Shown piece by piece: positions 1 through 5,790 of a stretch of DNA of 5,790 bases; within the stretch, counting starts at the first letter, position 1; every line of letters starts with the position of its first letter. Source of the stretch: Clostridium sp. CAG:221 (lineage in GTDB: Bacteria; Bacillota; Clostridia; Clostridiales; Clostridiaceae); NCBI GenBank assembly GCA_000435835.1, contig FR883363.1, positions 7,757 through 13,546 of the forward strand, given 5' to 3'. Position numbers and translations under genes: made by a program. Under the pieces are notes generated by a model that was given only the letters and a program-made list of their open reading frames with translations, had not been told where the DNA came from and did not search any database.

Positions 1-70
1 GAAATAATGAGTTGTATTATTGGTTATATTTAGAAAATCCGTGATGGAATATAGATTTAGAAAAAAAAGT

Positions 71-88
71 ATGTTATTATATTATCAA
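71..88. promoter_or_regulatory. Candidate degenerate Rex operator upstream of rex
   Basis: The sequence ATGTTATTATATTATCAA matches the Rex operator consensus TTGTTAA-N4-TTAACAA at 11 of 14 defined positions. Mismatches are at positions 1, 7 and 15, and both the G and C positions are kept. It shares the T at position 7 with the much better site in front of crt (1003-1020). A TATATT (78-83) lies inside it with a weak TTTAGA 16 bp upstream (56-61), so it could cover a promoter. Rex autoregulation is common in Gram-positive bacteria. In such A/T-rich DNA a match of this quality can arise by chance, so the call is tentative. Confidence 0.35.
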
Positions 89-90
89 AG

Positions 91-108
91 TGTTTAAAAT
101 TATAAACA
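91..108. repeat. Near-perfect 18-bp palindrome upstream of rex
   Basis: TGTTTAAAATTATAAACA equals its own reverse complement at 16 of 18 positions; only the pair at positions 7 and 12 breaks the symmetry. It has the size and shape of a dimeric repressor site. It starts two bases after the Rex-like site at 71-88 and lies about 87 nt before the rex start codon. Its right arm resembles a Rex half-site (TAAACAA at 103-109 against TTAACAA), but the arm spacing is not the Rex spacing. The binding protein, if any, is unknown. Confidence 0.4.
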
Positions 109-150
109 ATATGGGGTAATAGGATATATATTTTTTTATGGTAATTAAAT

Positions 151-159
151 TGTCATAAT
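151..159 (+). promoter_or_regulatory. Candidate extended -10 promoter for rex
   Basis: TGTCATAAT fits the extended -10 form TGn-TATAAT with one mismatch. Transcription would begin near position 166, leaving about 29 nt of leader before the rex ATG at 195. The -35 region is just a run of T residues, which an extended -10 can tolerate. No other promoter in 1-179 is clearly better, so this is only the most plausible candidate. Confidence 0.35.
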
Positions 160-194
160 GTTAAGCAAAATATAAGAAAGTGAGAGAATATACT

Positions 195-821
195 ATGGAA
201 AAGAAGAAAAATGTTTCTATGGCAGTTATAAAAAGAATGCCAAAGTACTATAGATATTTAGGAGAACTTGTCAAAAATGATGTTGATAGAATATCTTCCA
301 AAGAATTAGGTGAAAAAATAGGTTTTACTGCTTCTCAAATAAGACAGGATTTAAATAACTTTGGAGACTTTGGACAACAAGGTTATGGATATAATGTAAA
401 AGAACTACATAATCAAATTGGAGCTATTTTAGGTGTAGGAAAAGAATATAATGCAGTACTTATTGGAGCTGGAAATATAGGTCAAGCGATAGCGAATTAT
501 AGTAGATTTACTGATATAGGTCTTGGAATAACAGCAATATTTGATGCAAATCCAAAACTTGTAGGCATGAGAATAAGAGATGTTGAAATAAAAGATATTG
601 ATGAACTTAAAGGATATTTAGAAGAAAATCATATAGATATGGGAATACTTTGTGTTCCTAGAATAAATGCACAAAAGGTATGTGATGTTTTAGTAAATGG
701 TGGAGTTAGAGGGATATGGAACTTTGCACCAATAGATCTTCATGTGCCAGAGACTGTTAAGGTAGAAAATGTTCATTTATCTGAAAGTTTATTAACTTTA
801 GTTTACCAAATGAATAAATAA
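195..821 (+). CDS. rex: Redox-sensing transcriptional repressor Rex
   Basis: Cytoplasmic homodimeric repressor that senses the NADH/NAD+ ratio. It binds operators when NADH is low and leaves them when NADH accumulates, de-repressing fermentative genes. The 208-residue protein has the family's usual length and two expected domains. The N-terminal winged helix (about 1-76) has a recognition segment near 45-57 (TASQIRQDLNNFG). The Rossmann domain has the glycine motif GAGNIGQA at 91-98, an Asp at 117 ending the second strand (NAD(H) preference) and the WNFAP motif at 175-179. I chose ATG 195 because it gives the usual MEKKKN start with a weak AAAGTGAG ribosome site 10 nt upstream. A GTG at 180 would add five residues but lies within that site. 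The gene ends in its own terminator, and a strong Rex operator precedes crt, its likely target. Confidence 0.97.
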   Translation: MEKKKNVSMAVIKRMPKYYRYLGELVKNDVDRISSKELGEKIGFTASQIRQDLNNFGDFGQQGYGYNVKELHNQIGAILGVGKEYNAVLIGAGNIGQAIANYSRFTDIGLGITAIFDANPKLVGMRIRDVEIKDIDELKGYLEENHIDMGILCVPRINAQKVCDVLVNGGVRGIWNFAPIDLHVPETVKVENVHLSESLLTLVYQMNK

Positions 822-825
822 GAAA

Positions 826-872
826 AGCACATAAAAAAGAGCGCTAGTAATAGAGCTCTTTTTTTATGCGCT
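826..872 (+). terminator. Intrinsic terminator of rex, possibly bidirectional
   Basis: The core hairpin pairs GAGCGCT (839-845) with AGAGCTC (852-858), with one mismatch and a 6-nt loop, followed by seven T residues (859-865). Pairing continues outward: six A residues (833-838) face the T run, and AGCACAT (826-832) pairs with ATGCGCT (866-872) with one mismatch. The A run makes a U tract on the opposite strand, so the element could stop transcription both ways, although no gene here needs the reverse function. It starts 5 nt after the rex stop codon and separates rex from the crt operon. Confidence 0.88.
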
Positions 873-909
873 AATAATTGTAAAATAAAAGTAAAATTAC
901 AAAATATTG

Positions 910-938
910 TTGCAAATGTAAAAAATAGTTATTATAAT
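910..938 (+). promoter_or_regulatory. Candidate sigma-A promoter P1 of the crt operon
   Basis: TTGCAA (910-915; 4 of 6 against TTGACA) is followed after an ideal 17-bp spacer by a perfect TATAAT (933-938). Transcription would begin near 945, giving a leader of about 110 nt that contains the Rex operator at 1003-1020. Bound Rex would then act as a downstream roadblock. It is the best-spaced -35/-10 pair in the intergenic region; no transcript start can be proven from sequence. Confidence 0.6.
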
Positions 939-1002
939 TAGAGTGTAATTAAGATTTATATTAAGATTAACCTTGTAAAGAGGTAAATTTTTTTGTTGAT
1001 AT

Positions 1003-1020
1003 TTGTTATATAATTAACAA
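1003..1020. promoter_or_regulatory. Rex operator overlapping a crt-proximal -10 box (P2)
   Basis: TTGTTATATAATTAACAA matches the Rex consensus TTGTTAA-N4-TTAACAA at 13 of 14 defined positions; only position 7 is T instead of A. The six central bases (1009-1014) are a perfect TATAAT, so bound Rex would cover the -10 of a promoter starting near 1021, about 34 nt before crt. No good -35 lies 16-18 bp upstream (the sequence there is A/T only), so P2 may be weak or factor-assisted. Repression of the crt-bcd-etfBA-hbd operon by Rex is established in solventogenic clostridia. The adjacent rex gene and the near-consensus site make the assignment strong. Confidence 0.88.
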
Positions 1021-1054
1021 ACAATATCTGGGATTTATATATAGGGAGGCAAAT

Positions 1055-1837
1055 ATGGAATTTAATAATGTTCTTTTAGAAAAAGAGGGTAATATTGCTA
1101 CTGTAACAATAAACAGACCTAAAGCATTAAATGCTTTAAATTCTGAAACTTTAAAAGAGTTAAATGCTGTAATAGAGGATTTGGAAAATGATAACAATAT
1201 TTATTGTGTAATTTTAACAGGTTCAGGTGAAAAATCTTTTGTTGCTGGTGCTGATATTGCAGAAATGAAAAATCTTGATTCAAAGGGTGGAAAGGAATTT
1301 GGTTTACTAGGTAATAAAGTATTTAGAAGACTTGAAAATTTAGATAAACCAGTTATTGCAGCAATTTCAGGATTTGCTCTAGGAGGAGGCTGTGAACTTG
1401 CAATGGCATGTGATATAAGAATTGCCTCTGAAAAGGCTAAGTTTGCTCAACCTGAAGCAGGGCTTGGTATAACTCCTGGATTTGGTGGAACTCAAAGGCT
1501 TCCAAGACTTGTTGGAGAAGGAAAGGCAAAGGAATTAATTTATACATGTGCAATAGTAAAAGCTGATGAAGCGTTATCTATAGGATTAGTAAATAAAGTT
1601 GTGCCTTTAGATAAATTAATGGATGAAGCAAGAGCTATGGCAAAAGCTATATGTTCAAATGCACCAATAGCTGTTAAGACATGTAAGGATGCCATAAATA
1701 GAGGTATGCAAGTGGATATAGATAAGGCTATAGAAATAGAGGCAGGGGATTTCGGAAGCTGCTTTGATTCTTTAGATCAAAAAGAAGGAATGAGTGCATT
1801 TCTAGAAAGAAGAGAAAAGAATTTCCAAAATAAATAA
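1055..1837 (+). CDS. crt: 3-hydroxybutyryl-CoA dehydratase (crotonase)
   Basis: Cytoplasmic enoyl-CoA hydratase-fold enzyme that dehydrates (S)-3-hydroxybutyryl-CoA to crotonyl-CoA in the butyryl-CoA branch. The 260-residue protein is full length for the family. The oxyanion-hole segments are AGADIAEM near 64-71 and FALGGGCELAMACD at 107-120. The two catalytic glutamates fall at E114 (GGGCEL) and E134 (PEAGLGITPGFGGTQRL), matching Glu144 and Glu164 of rat crotonase. The first gene of the operon, it has a strong AGGGAGG site at 1043-1049, 5 nt before the ATG. Tandem stop codons (TAA TAA) end it, and a 61-nt gap, the longest within the operon, separates it from bcd. Other short-chain crotonase-family roles are possible from sequence alone, but the neighbours make crt near certain. 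Confidence 0.97.
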   Translation: MEFNNVLLEKEGNIATVTINRPKALNALNSETLKELNAVIEDLENDNNIYCVILTGSGEKSFVAGADIAEMKNLDSKGGKEFGLLGNKVFRRLENLDKPVIAAISGFALGGGCELAMACDIRIASEKAKFAQPEAGLGITPGFGGTQRLPRLVGEGKAKELIYTCAIVKADEALSIGLVNKVVPLDKLMDEARAMAKAICSNAPIAVKTCKDAINRGMQVDIDKAIEIEAGDFGSCFDSLDQKEGMSAFLERREKNFQNK

Positions 1838-1898
1838 TAATTTGTTTTAAATAAATGTGTTTAAGTATGTATAAGGGCAATTTATGGGAGGTAAAAGT

Positions 1899-3038
1899 AT
1901 GAATTTTACATTGACTAAGGAGCAAGAATTAGTTAGGCAAATGGTTAGAGATTTTGCAGTTAATGAAGTTAAACCAATAGCTGCTGAAATAGATGTAACA
2001 GAAAGATTTCCAATGGAAAACGTTAAGAAAATGGGAGAGTTAGGAATGATGGGAATTCCTTTCCCTACTGAATTTGGTGGAGCTGGTGGTGATGTATTAT
2101 CTTATATCCTAGCAGTGGAAGAGCTATCAAAAGTTTGTGCTACTACAGGAGTTATTCTTTCAGCACATACATCACTTTGTGCTTCATTAATAAATGAAAA
2201 TGGTACTCCTGAACAAAAAGAAAAATATTTAAGAGACTTATGTACAGGAAATAAGATTGGTGCATTTGGACTTACTGAACCAGGAGCAGGTACAGATGCA
2301 GCAGGACAACAAACTACAGCAGTATTAGATGGAGATAACTATATATTAAATGGTTCTAAGATATTTATCACTAATGGGGGCGTAGCTGATACATTTATCG
2401 TATTTGCCATGACTGATAAATCAAAGGGTACTAAGGGAATATCAGCATTTATTGTTGAAAAAGGCTTCCTAGGATTCTCAATAGGAAAGAAAGAGGACAA
2501 GCTTGGTATAAGAGCATCTTCTACTACAGAGCTTATATTTGAAAACTGTGTAGTTCCAAAGGAAAATTTAATTGGTAGAGAAGGAAAAGGCTTTGGTATA
2601 GCAATGAAAACTCTTGATGGAGGAAGAATTGGTATAGCTGCTCAAGCATTAGGAATTGCAGAAGGCGCTTTAGATGAAGCTATCAAATATATGAAAGAAA
2701 GAAAACAATTTGGTCGACCTATAGCAGCATTCCAAGGATTACAATGGATGGTTGCTGAAATGAGCACAAAAATTGAAGCTGCTAGATTCTTAGTATATAA
2801 AGCTGCATGGTTAAAAGAAAATAAACAGCCATATTCAATAGATGCTGCTAGAGCAAAATTATATGCAGCAGAATTAGCTATGGATGTTACAACTAAGGCT
2901 GTTCAATTGTTTGGTGGATATGGATATACTAAGGAATATCCAGTTGAAAGAATGATGAGAGATGCTAAGATCACTGAAATTTATGAAGGAACTTCTGAAG
3001 TTCAAAAGATGGTCATTTCAGGAAGCTTATTAAAGTAA
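1899..3038 (+). CDS. bcd: Butyryl-CoA dehydrogenase (short-chain acyl-CoA dehydrogenase)
   Basis: FAD enzyme reducing crotonyl-CoA to butyryl-CoA. In clostridia it forms a cytoplasmic complex with EtfAB that couples this to ferredoxin reduction by NADH. The 379 residues equal the usual clostridial length. Both acyl-CoA dehydrogenase signatures are present: GLTEPGAGTDAAG at 124-136, and the C-terminal region with QLFGGYGYTKEYPVERMMRD (336-355). The catalytic base is E363 in IYEGTSEVQ, equivalent to Glu367 of the Megasphaera enzyme. I start at ATG 1899, which has GGGAGGT (1886-1892) 6 nt upstream. An in-frame ATG at 1884 would add MGGKS, but it overlaps that ribosome site and the product is not extended in relatives. 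It lies between crt and the etf genes, as in other butyrate producers. Confidence 0.97.
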   Translation: MNFTLTKEQELVRQMVRDFAVNEVKPIAAEIDVTERFPMENVKKMGELGMMGIPFPTEFGGAGGDVLSYILAVEELSKVCATTGVILSAHTSLCASLINENGTPEQKEKYLRDLCTGNKIGAFGLTEPGAGTDAAGQQTTAVLDGDNYILNGSKIFITNGGVADTFIVFAMTDKSKGTKGISAFIVEKGFLGFSIGKKEDKLGIRASSTTELIFENCVVPKENLIGREGKGFGIAMKTLDGGRIGIAAQALGIAEGALDEAIKYMKERKQFGRPIAAFQGLQWMVAEMSTKIEAARFLVYKAAWLKENKQPYSIDAARAKLYAAELAMDVTTKAVQLFGGYGYTKEYPVERMMRDAKITEIYEGTSEVQKMVISGSLLK

Positions 3039-3057
3039 TTAAGGGAGGCTTAAAATA

Positions 3058-3837
3058 ATGAATATAGTAGTTTGTTTAAAACAAGTTCCAGATACAACTG
3101 TTGTTAAGATAGATCAAAAAACAGGAACATTAATTAGAGATGGTGTTCCTTCAATAATTAATCCAGAGGATAAGCATGCATTGGAAGCAGCATTATGCTT
3201 AAAGGAAAAGCATGGAGGAAAGGTTACAGTAATAAGTATGGGACCTCCTCAAGCAAAAGATGCTTTAAGAGAAGCTTTATGTATGGGGGCAGATGATGCA
3301 ATATTAATTACAGATAGAGCTTTTGGTGGAGCTGATACATTAGCTACTTCAAGAACAATAGCTTCAGCCATAAGAAACTTAGACTATGATATTATCTTTG
3401 GAGGTAGACAAGCTATTGATGGTGATACAGCACAAGTTGGACCAGAAATTGCTGAGCATTTAGGAATACCTCAAGTAACATATGTACAAAATGTTGAAGT
3501 AGAAAGTGATGGATTATTAGTAAATAGAGCATTAGAAGATGGATATGAAATGATTAAGGTTCAAACTCCAGTACTTTTAACTGCTATAGCAGAATTAAAC
3601 CATCCTAGATATATGAATGTTGGAAAGATATTTGCTACTAAGGATAAAGAAATAACTGTATTTACAGCAAATGATCTTGATGTTGATGCATCACAAATAG
3701 GATTAAAGGGATCTCCAACTAAAGTTAAGAAATCTATGACTAAAGAAGCTAAAGGTGCTGGAGAAGTGGTAAAGGAAAGTGCACCAGAAGCAGTTTCATA
3801 TGTTTTAGGTAAATTAAAGGAAAAGCATTATATCTAG
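3058..3837 (+). CDS. etfB: Electron transfer flavoprotein beta subunit, bifurcating type
   Basis: Small subunit of the EtfAB heterodimer. In Bcd-linked clostridial ETFs it holds the bifurcating FAD that takes a hydride from NADH and splits the electrons, one toward ferredoxin and one via the EtfA flavin to Bcd. The 259-residue protein is full length. Visible landmarks are the N-terminal strand MNIVVCLKQVPDT, NPEDKHALEAAL at 35-46, the flavin-binding stretch GRQAIDGDTAQVGPE (116-130) and the beta-subunit signature region around NRALEDGYEMIKVQTPVLLT (156-175). The C-terminal arm (about 210-259) is charged, as expected for the arm that wraps EtfA. AGGGAGG at 3042-3048 sits 9 nt before the ATG, and the bcd stop is 19 nt upstream. 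The bifurcating role is inferred from family and operon context. Confidence 0.96.
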   Translation: MNIVVCLKQVPDTTVVKIDQKTGTLIRDGVPSIINPEDKHALEAALCLKEKHGGKVTVISMGPPQAKDALREALCMGADDAILITDRAFGGADTLATSRTIASAIRNLDYDIIFGGRQAIDGDTAQVGPEIAEHLGIPQVTYVQNVEVESDGLLVNRALEDGYEMIKVQTPVLLTAIAELNHPRYMNVGKIFATKDKEITVFTANDLDVDASQIGLKGSPTKVKKSMTKEAKGAGEVVKESAPEAVSYVLGKLKEKHYI

Positions 3838-3861
3838 GATTGCTTAAGGGAGGAATTGAAA

Positions 3862-4866
3862 ATGAATATAGCAGATTATAAAGGTATTTGGGTTTTTGCT
3901 GAGCAAAGAGAAGGTAAATTACAAAAAGTTTCTTTAGAGTTATTAGGAGAAGGAAAGAGACTTGCAAATGAATTAGGAGTTAAGCTTACAGCAATCTTAT
4001 TAGGAAATAATGTAGAAGGTTTAGCACCTATTTTAGGAGAACATGGTGCAGATGAAGTGCTTGTGGCTGAAAGTCCAGAATTAGAACATTATACAACTGA
4101 TGGCTATACAAAAGTAATTTGTGATTTAGCAAATGAAAGAAAGCCAGGAATTATATTCATTGGAGCTACATTTATCGGAAGAGATTTAGGTCCAAGAGTA
4201 GCTGCAAGATTATCAACAGGGTTAACTGCTGACTGTACTTCATTAGCTGTAGAAGTTAGCGATGGTGCTTTATTAGCTACTAGACCAGCTTTTGGTGGTA
4301 ACTTAATGGCTACAATTGCATGTCCAGATCACAGACCTCAAATGGCCACTGTAAGACCAGGGGTTTTTACTAAATCTACTGAAAAGAATACTGAGTTCGT
4401 TGTGGAAAATGTTAAAGTTCAAATAGAACCTTCAGATATAAGAACTCAAGTTTTAGAAATAGTTAAAGCTAATAAAGAAATAATTGATATTGGAGAAGCT
4501 AAGGTAATAGTTTCAGGTGGAAGAGGAGTAGGTTCTGAAGAGAATTTTGAATTATTAAGACAGTTAGCGCATGCTTTAGGCGGTGTTGTAGCAGGATCTA
4601 GAGCAGCTGTTGAAAAAGGATGGATAGATGCAGCATATCAAGTTGGACAAACAGGTAAGACTGTTAAACCTACAATATATGTAGCATGTGGTATTTCAGG
4701 AGCTATTCAACACGTTGCTGGTATGCAAGATTCAGATATGATTATAGCAATTAATAAAGATGAAACAGCTCCAATTATGAAAGTAGCTGATTATGGAATA
4801 GTTGGAGATTTAAATAAGGTAATACCAGAAATGATTACTCAATTAAAAGAAATTCAAGAGAATTAG
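3862..4866 (+). CDS. etfA: Electron transfer flavoprotein alpha subunit
   Basis: Large ETF subunit; its C-terminal domain binds the FAD that carries electrons to Bcd. The 334 residues cover an N-terminal alpha/beta domain (about 1-190) and the FAD domain (about 200-334). FAD-site landmarks are SGGRGVGSEENFELL (218-232), GSRAAVEKGW (245-254), QVGQTGKTVKP (260-270) and the ETF-alpha signature from IYVACGISGAIQH (272-284) through IAIN (295-298). The end, INKDETAPIMKVADYGIVGD, is also typical. ATG 3862 has AGGGAGG (3847-3853) 8 nt upstream. A TTG at 3856 opens the frame two codons earlier but is only 2 nt from the ribosome site, so I reject it. No ferredoxin-like N-terminal extension is present. 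It is downstream of etfB and forms the heterodimer with it. Confidence 0.96.
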   Translation: MNIADYKGIWVFAEQREGKLQKVSLELLGEGKRLANELGVKLTAILLGNNVEGLAPILGEHGADEVLVAESPELEHYTTDGYTKVICDLANERKPGIIFIGATFIGRDLGPRVAARLSTGLTADCTSLAVEVSDGALLATRPAFGGNLMATIACPDHRPQMATVRPGVFTKSTEKNTEFVVENVKVQIEPSDIRTQVLEIVKANKEIIDIGEAKVIVSGGRGVGSEENFELLRQLAHALGGVVAGSRAAVEKGWIDAAYQVGQTGKTVKPTIYVACGISGAIQHVAGMQDSDMIIAINKDETAPIMKVADYGIVGDLNKVIPEMITQLKEIQEN

Positions 4867-4879
4867 GAGGTATAGTTTT

Positions 4880-5728
4880 ATGGAAAAGATTTTTGTTTTA
4901 GGTGCTGGAACTATGGGAGCAGGAATAGTTCAAGCTTTTGCTCAAAAAGGTTATGAAGTTATTGTAAGAGATATAAAAGATGAATTCGTTGAAAGAGGAT
5001 TAGCTGGAATCAATAAAAATTTAAGTAAATTAGTAGCTAAAGGAAAAATGGACGAAGCTACAAAGGAAGCAGTTCTTTCAAGAATATCAGGAACAACTGA
5101 TATGAACTTAGCTGCAGATTGTGATTTAGTTGTAGAAGCAGCAATAGAAAATATGGAAATTAAAAAATCTATATTTGCAGAACTAGATGGTATTTGTAAA
5201 GAAAGCACAATACTAGCTTCAAATACATCTTCTTTATCAATAACTGAAGTGGCTTCAGCTACTAAGAGACCAGATAAGGTTATAGGAATGCACTTCTTTA
5301 ATCCAGCTCCAGTAATGAAGCTTGTTGAAGTTATTAGAGGAATAGCTACATCAGATGATACTTTTAACACTGTAAAAGAATTATCAGAAGCTATAGGAAA
5401 GAATCCAGTAGAAGTTGCAGAAGCTCCAGGATTTGTTGTTAATAGAATACTTATTCCAATGATCAATGAAGCATCATTTATCCTTCAAGAAGGAATTGCT
5501 TCAGCAGAAGATATAGATACAGCTATGAAATATGGTGCAAATCATCCAATGGGACCTTTAGCACTAGGAGATTTAATTGGACTTGATGTATGCTTAGCTA
5601 TTATGGATGTATTATATAAAGAAACAGGAGATACAAAATATAGAGCAAGCAATATATTAAGAAAATATGTTAGAGCTGGTTGGCTTGGAAGAAAGAGTGG
5701 AAGAGGATTCTTTAACTACCAAGGGTAA
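4880..5728 (+). CDS. hbd: 3-hydroxybutyryl-CoA dehydrogenase
   Basis: Cytoplasmic enzyme reducing acetoacetyl-CoA to (S)-3-hydroxybutyryl-CoA, the step before Crt. The 282 residues are full length. The N-terminal Rossmann domain has GAGTMGAG at 8-15. Asp31 at the end of the second strand (VIVRDIKD) suggests NADH rather than NADPH preference. The active-site residues S117 (NTSS), H138 (GMHFFNP), E150 (KLVEVI) and N188 (PGFVVNR) agree with those known for clostridial Hbd. The family signature begins at PGFVVNRI (183-190), and the C-terminal helical domain ends in GWLGRKSGRGFFNY. The ribosome site AGGAGG (4865-4870) overlaps the etfA stop codon TAG (4864-4866), which favours translational coupling. 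It is the last gene of the operon seen here. Confidence 0.97.
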   Translation: MEKIFVLGAGTMGAGIVQAFAQKGYEVIVRDIKDEFVERGLAGINKNLSKLVAKGKMDEATKEAVLSRISGTTDMNLAADCDLVVEAAIENMEIKKSIFAELDGICKESTILASNTSSLSITEVASATKRPDKVIGMHFFNPAPVMKLVEVIRGIATSDDTFNTVKELSEAIGKNPVEVAEAPGFVVNRILIPMINEASFILQEGIASAEDIDTAMKYGANHPMGPLALGDLIGLDVCLAIMDVLYKETGDTKYRASNILRKYVRAGWLGRKSGRGFFNYQG

Positions 5729-5761
5729 TTAAGAATTAAGAATTAAAAATTAAAAATTAAT
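5727..5761. repeat. Five tandem 7-bp A/T repeats after hbd
   Basis: Directly at the hbd stop codon are five head-to-tail heptamers: AATTAAG, AATTAAG, AATTAAA, AATTAAA and AATTAAT. The first copy begins in the last two bases of the stop codon. The array runs straight into the perfect inverted repeat at 5762-5790. Similar A/T heptamer tracts flank hairpins in intergenic regions of several clostridial genomes, as I recall without checking. It may therefore be the outer arm of a dispersed palindromic element rather than operon-specific sequence. Confidence 0.8.
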
Positions 5762-5790
5762 GAAGGAATTTCCCTTAGGGAAATTCCTTC
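5762..5790 (+). terminator. Perfect 13-bp inverted repeat, possible operon terminator
   Basis: GAAGGAATTTCCC (5762-5774) and GGGAAATTCCTTC (5778-5790) are exact reverse complements around a TTA loop. This would form a strong RNA hairpin 33 nt after the hbd stop and is the only candidate terminator for the crt operon in the window. The window ends on the last paired base, so a following T tract cannot be seen. If instead the A/T heptamers reappear in mirror order beyond the edge, the element is a long palindromic repeat. Confidence 0.65.

Noticed and set aside
3..44. Open frame ending in TGA that could be the last 13 codons of an upstream gene (NNELYYWLYLENP)
   Set aside because: Some clostridia have an ABC-F ATPase gene before rex and the tail looks faintly like such an end, but 13 residues are too few to identify anything and chance open frames of this length are common.
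150..176. TTGTCA with TATAAG as a rex promoter
   Set aside because: The spacer is only 15 bp and transcription would start about 12 nt before the ATG, leaving no room for the ribosome site.
878..902. TTGTAA / TTACAA inverted repeat resembling Rex half-sites
   Set aside because: The 6-bp arms are 13 nt apart, not the Rex spacing, and the surrounding sequence is nearly all A/T, so chance is sufficient.
1006..1197. Minus-strand open frame over the crt start
   Set aside because: It overlaps the crt ribosome site and coding start, has no motif, and is a shadow of crt.
1838..1898. Possible internal promoter or terminator in the 61-nt crt-bcd gap
   Set aside because: No stable hairpin and no convincing -35/-10 pair is visible; it only contains tandem stops and the bcd ribosome site.
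1728..1925. Minus-strand open frame across the crt/bcd junction
   Set aside because: Low-complexity product antisense to two certain genes; no ribosome site.
3749..3967. Minus-strand open frame across the etfB/etfA junction
   Set aside because: Antisense to the conserved ends of two genes, with no family resemblance.
4951..5466. 171-codon open frame on the minus strand within hbd
   Set aside because: It lies wholly antisense to a certain gene, has no ribosome site or recognisable domain, and is explained by the codon bias of hbd leaving few stops on the other strand.

Overview
This window is strongly A+T-rich and carries the central butyrate/butanol gene block of a Clostridium sensu stricto-type organism. 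The proteins look closest to the C. butyricum / C. beijerinckii / C. acetobutylicum group, recalled from memory rather than searched; the species cannot be fixed from the sequence. The gene order is rex, crt, bcd, etfB, etfA, hbd, all on the + strand, with A/T-ending codons and strong AGGGAGG-type ribosome binding sites in front of the metabolic genes.

Layout. Positions 1-194 are a non-coding leader holding candidate rex control elements: a degenerate Rex-like site, a near-perfect 18-bp palindrome and an extended -10. rex (195-821) encodes the NADH/NAD+-sensing repressor and ends in a long A/T-flanked hairpin terminator (826-872). Positions 873-1054 are the control region of the metabolic operon. 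They hold an upstream promoter (TTGCAA, 17 bp, TATAAT at 910-938) and, closer to crt, an almost consensus Rex operator (1003-1020) whose centre is itself a perfect TATAAT. The five genes crt, bcd, etfB, etfA and hbd (1055-5728) follow with short gaps (61, 19, 23-24 and 13 nt) and no internal terminator, so they read as one transcript. After hbd come five 7-bp A/T repeats and a perfect 13-bp inverted repeat that stops exactly at the window edge. This may be an operon terminator or the left half of a dispersed palindromic repeat.

How the genes work together. Hbd reduces acetoacetyl-CoA to 3-hydroxybutyryl-CoA and Crt dehydrates it to crotonyl-CoA. The Bcd-EtfAB complex then reduces crotonyl-CoA to butyryl-CoA with NADH while sending a second electron to ferredoxin (electron bifurcation). 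Thiolase, the preceding step, is not in this window. Both Hbd and Bcd-Etf consume NADH. Rex next door is released from DNA when NADH rises, so the operator in front of crt closes a redox feedback loop.

The protein-coding content is well known and intact, with all the main catalytic residues I checked present. I see no undescribed system here. The points worth a second look are regulatory: the Rex operator fused to a -10 box, a possible rex autoregulatory site, and the truncated repeat at the right edge.
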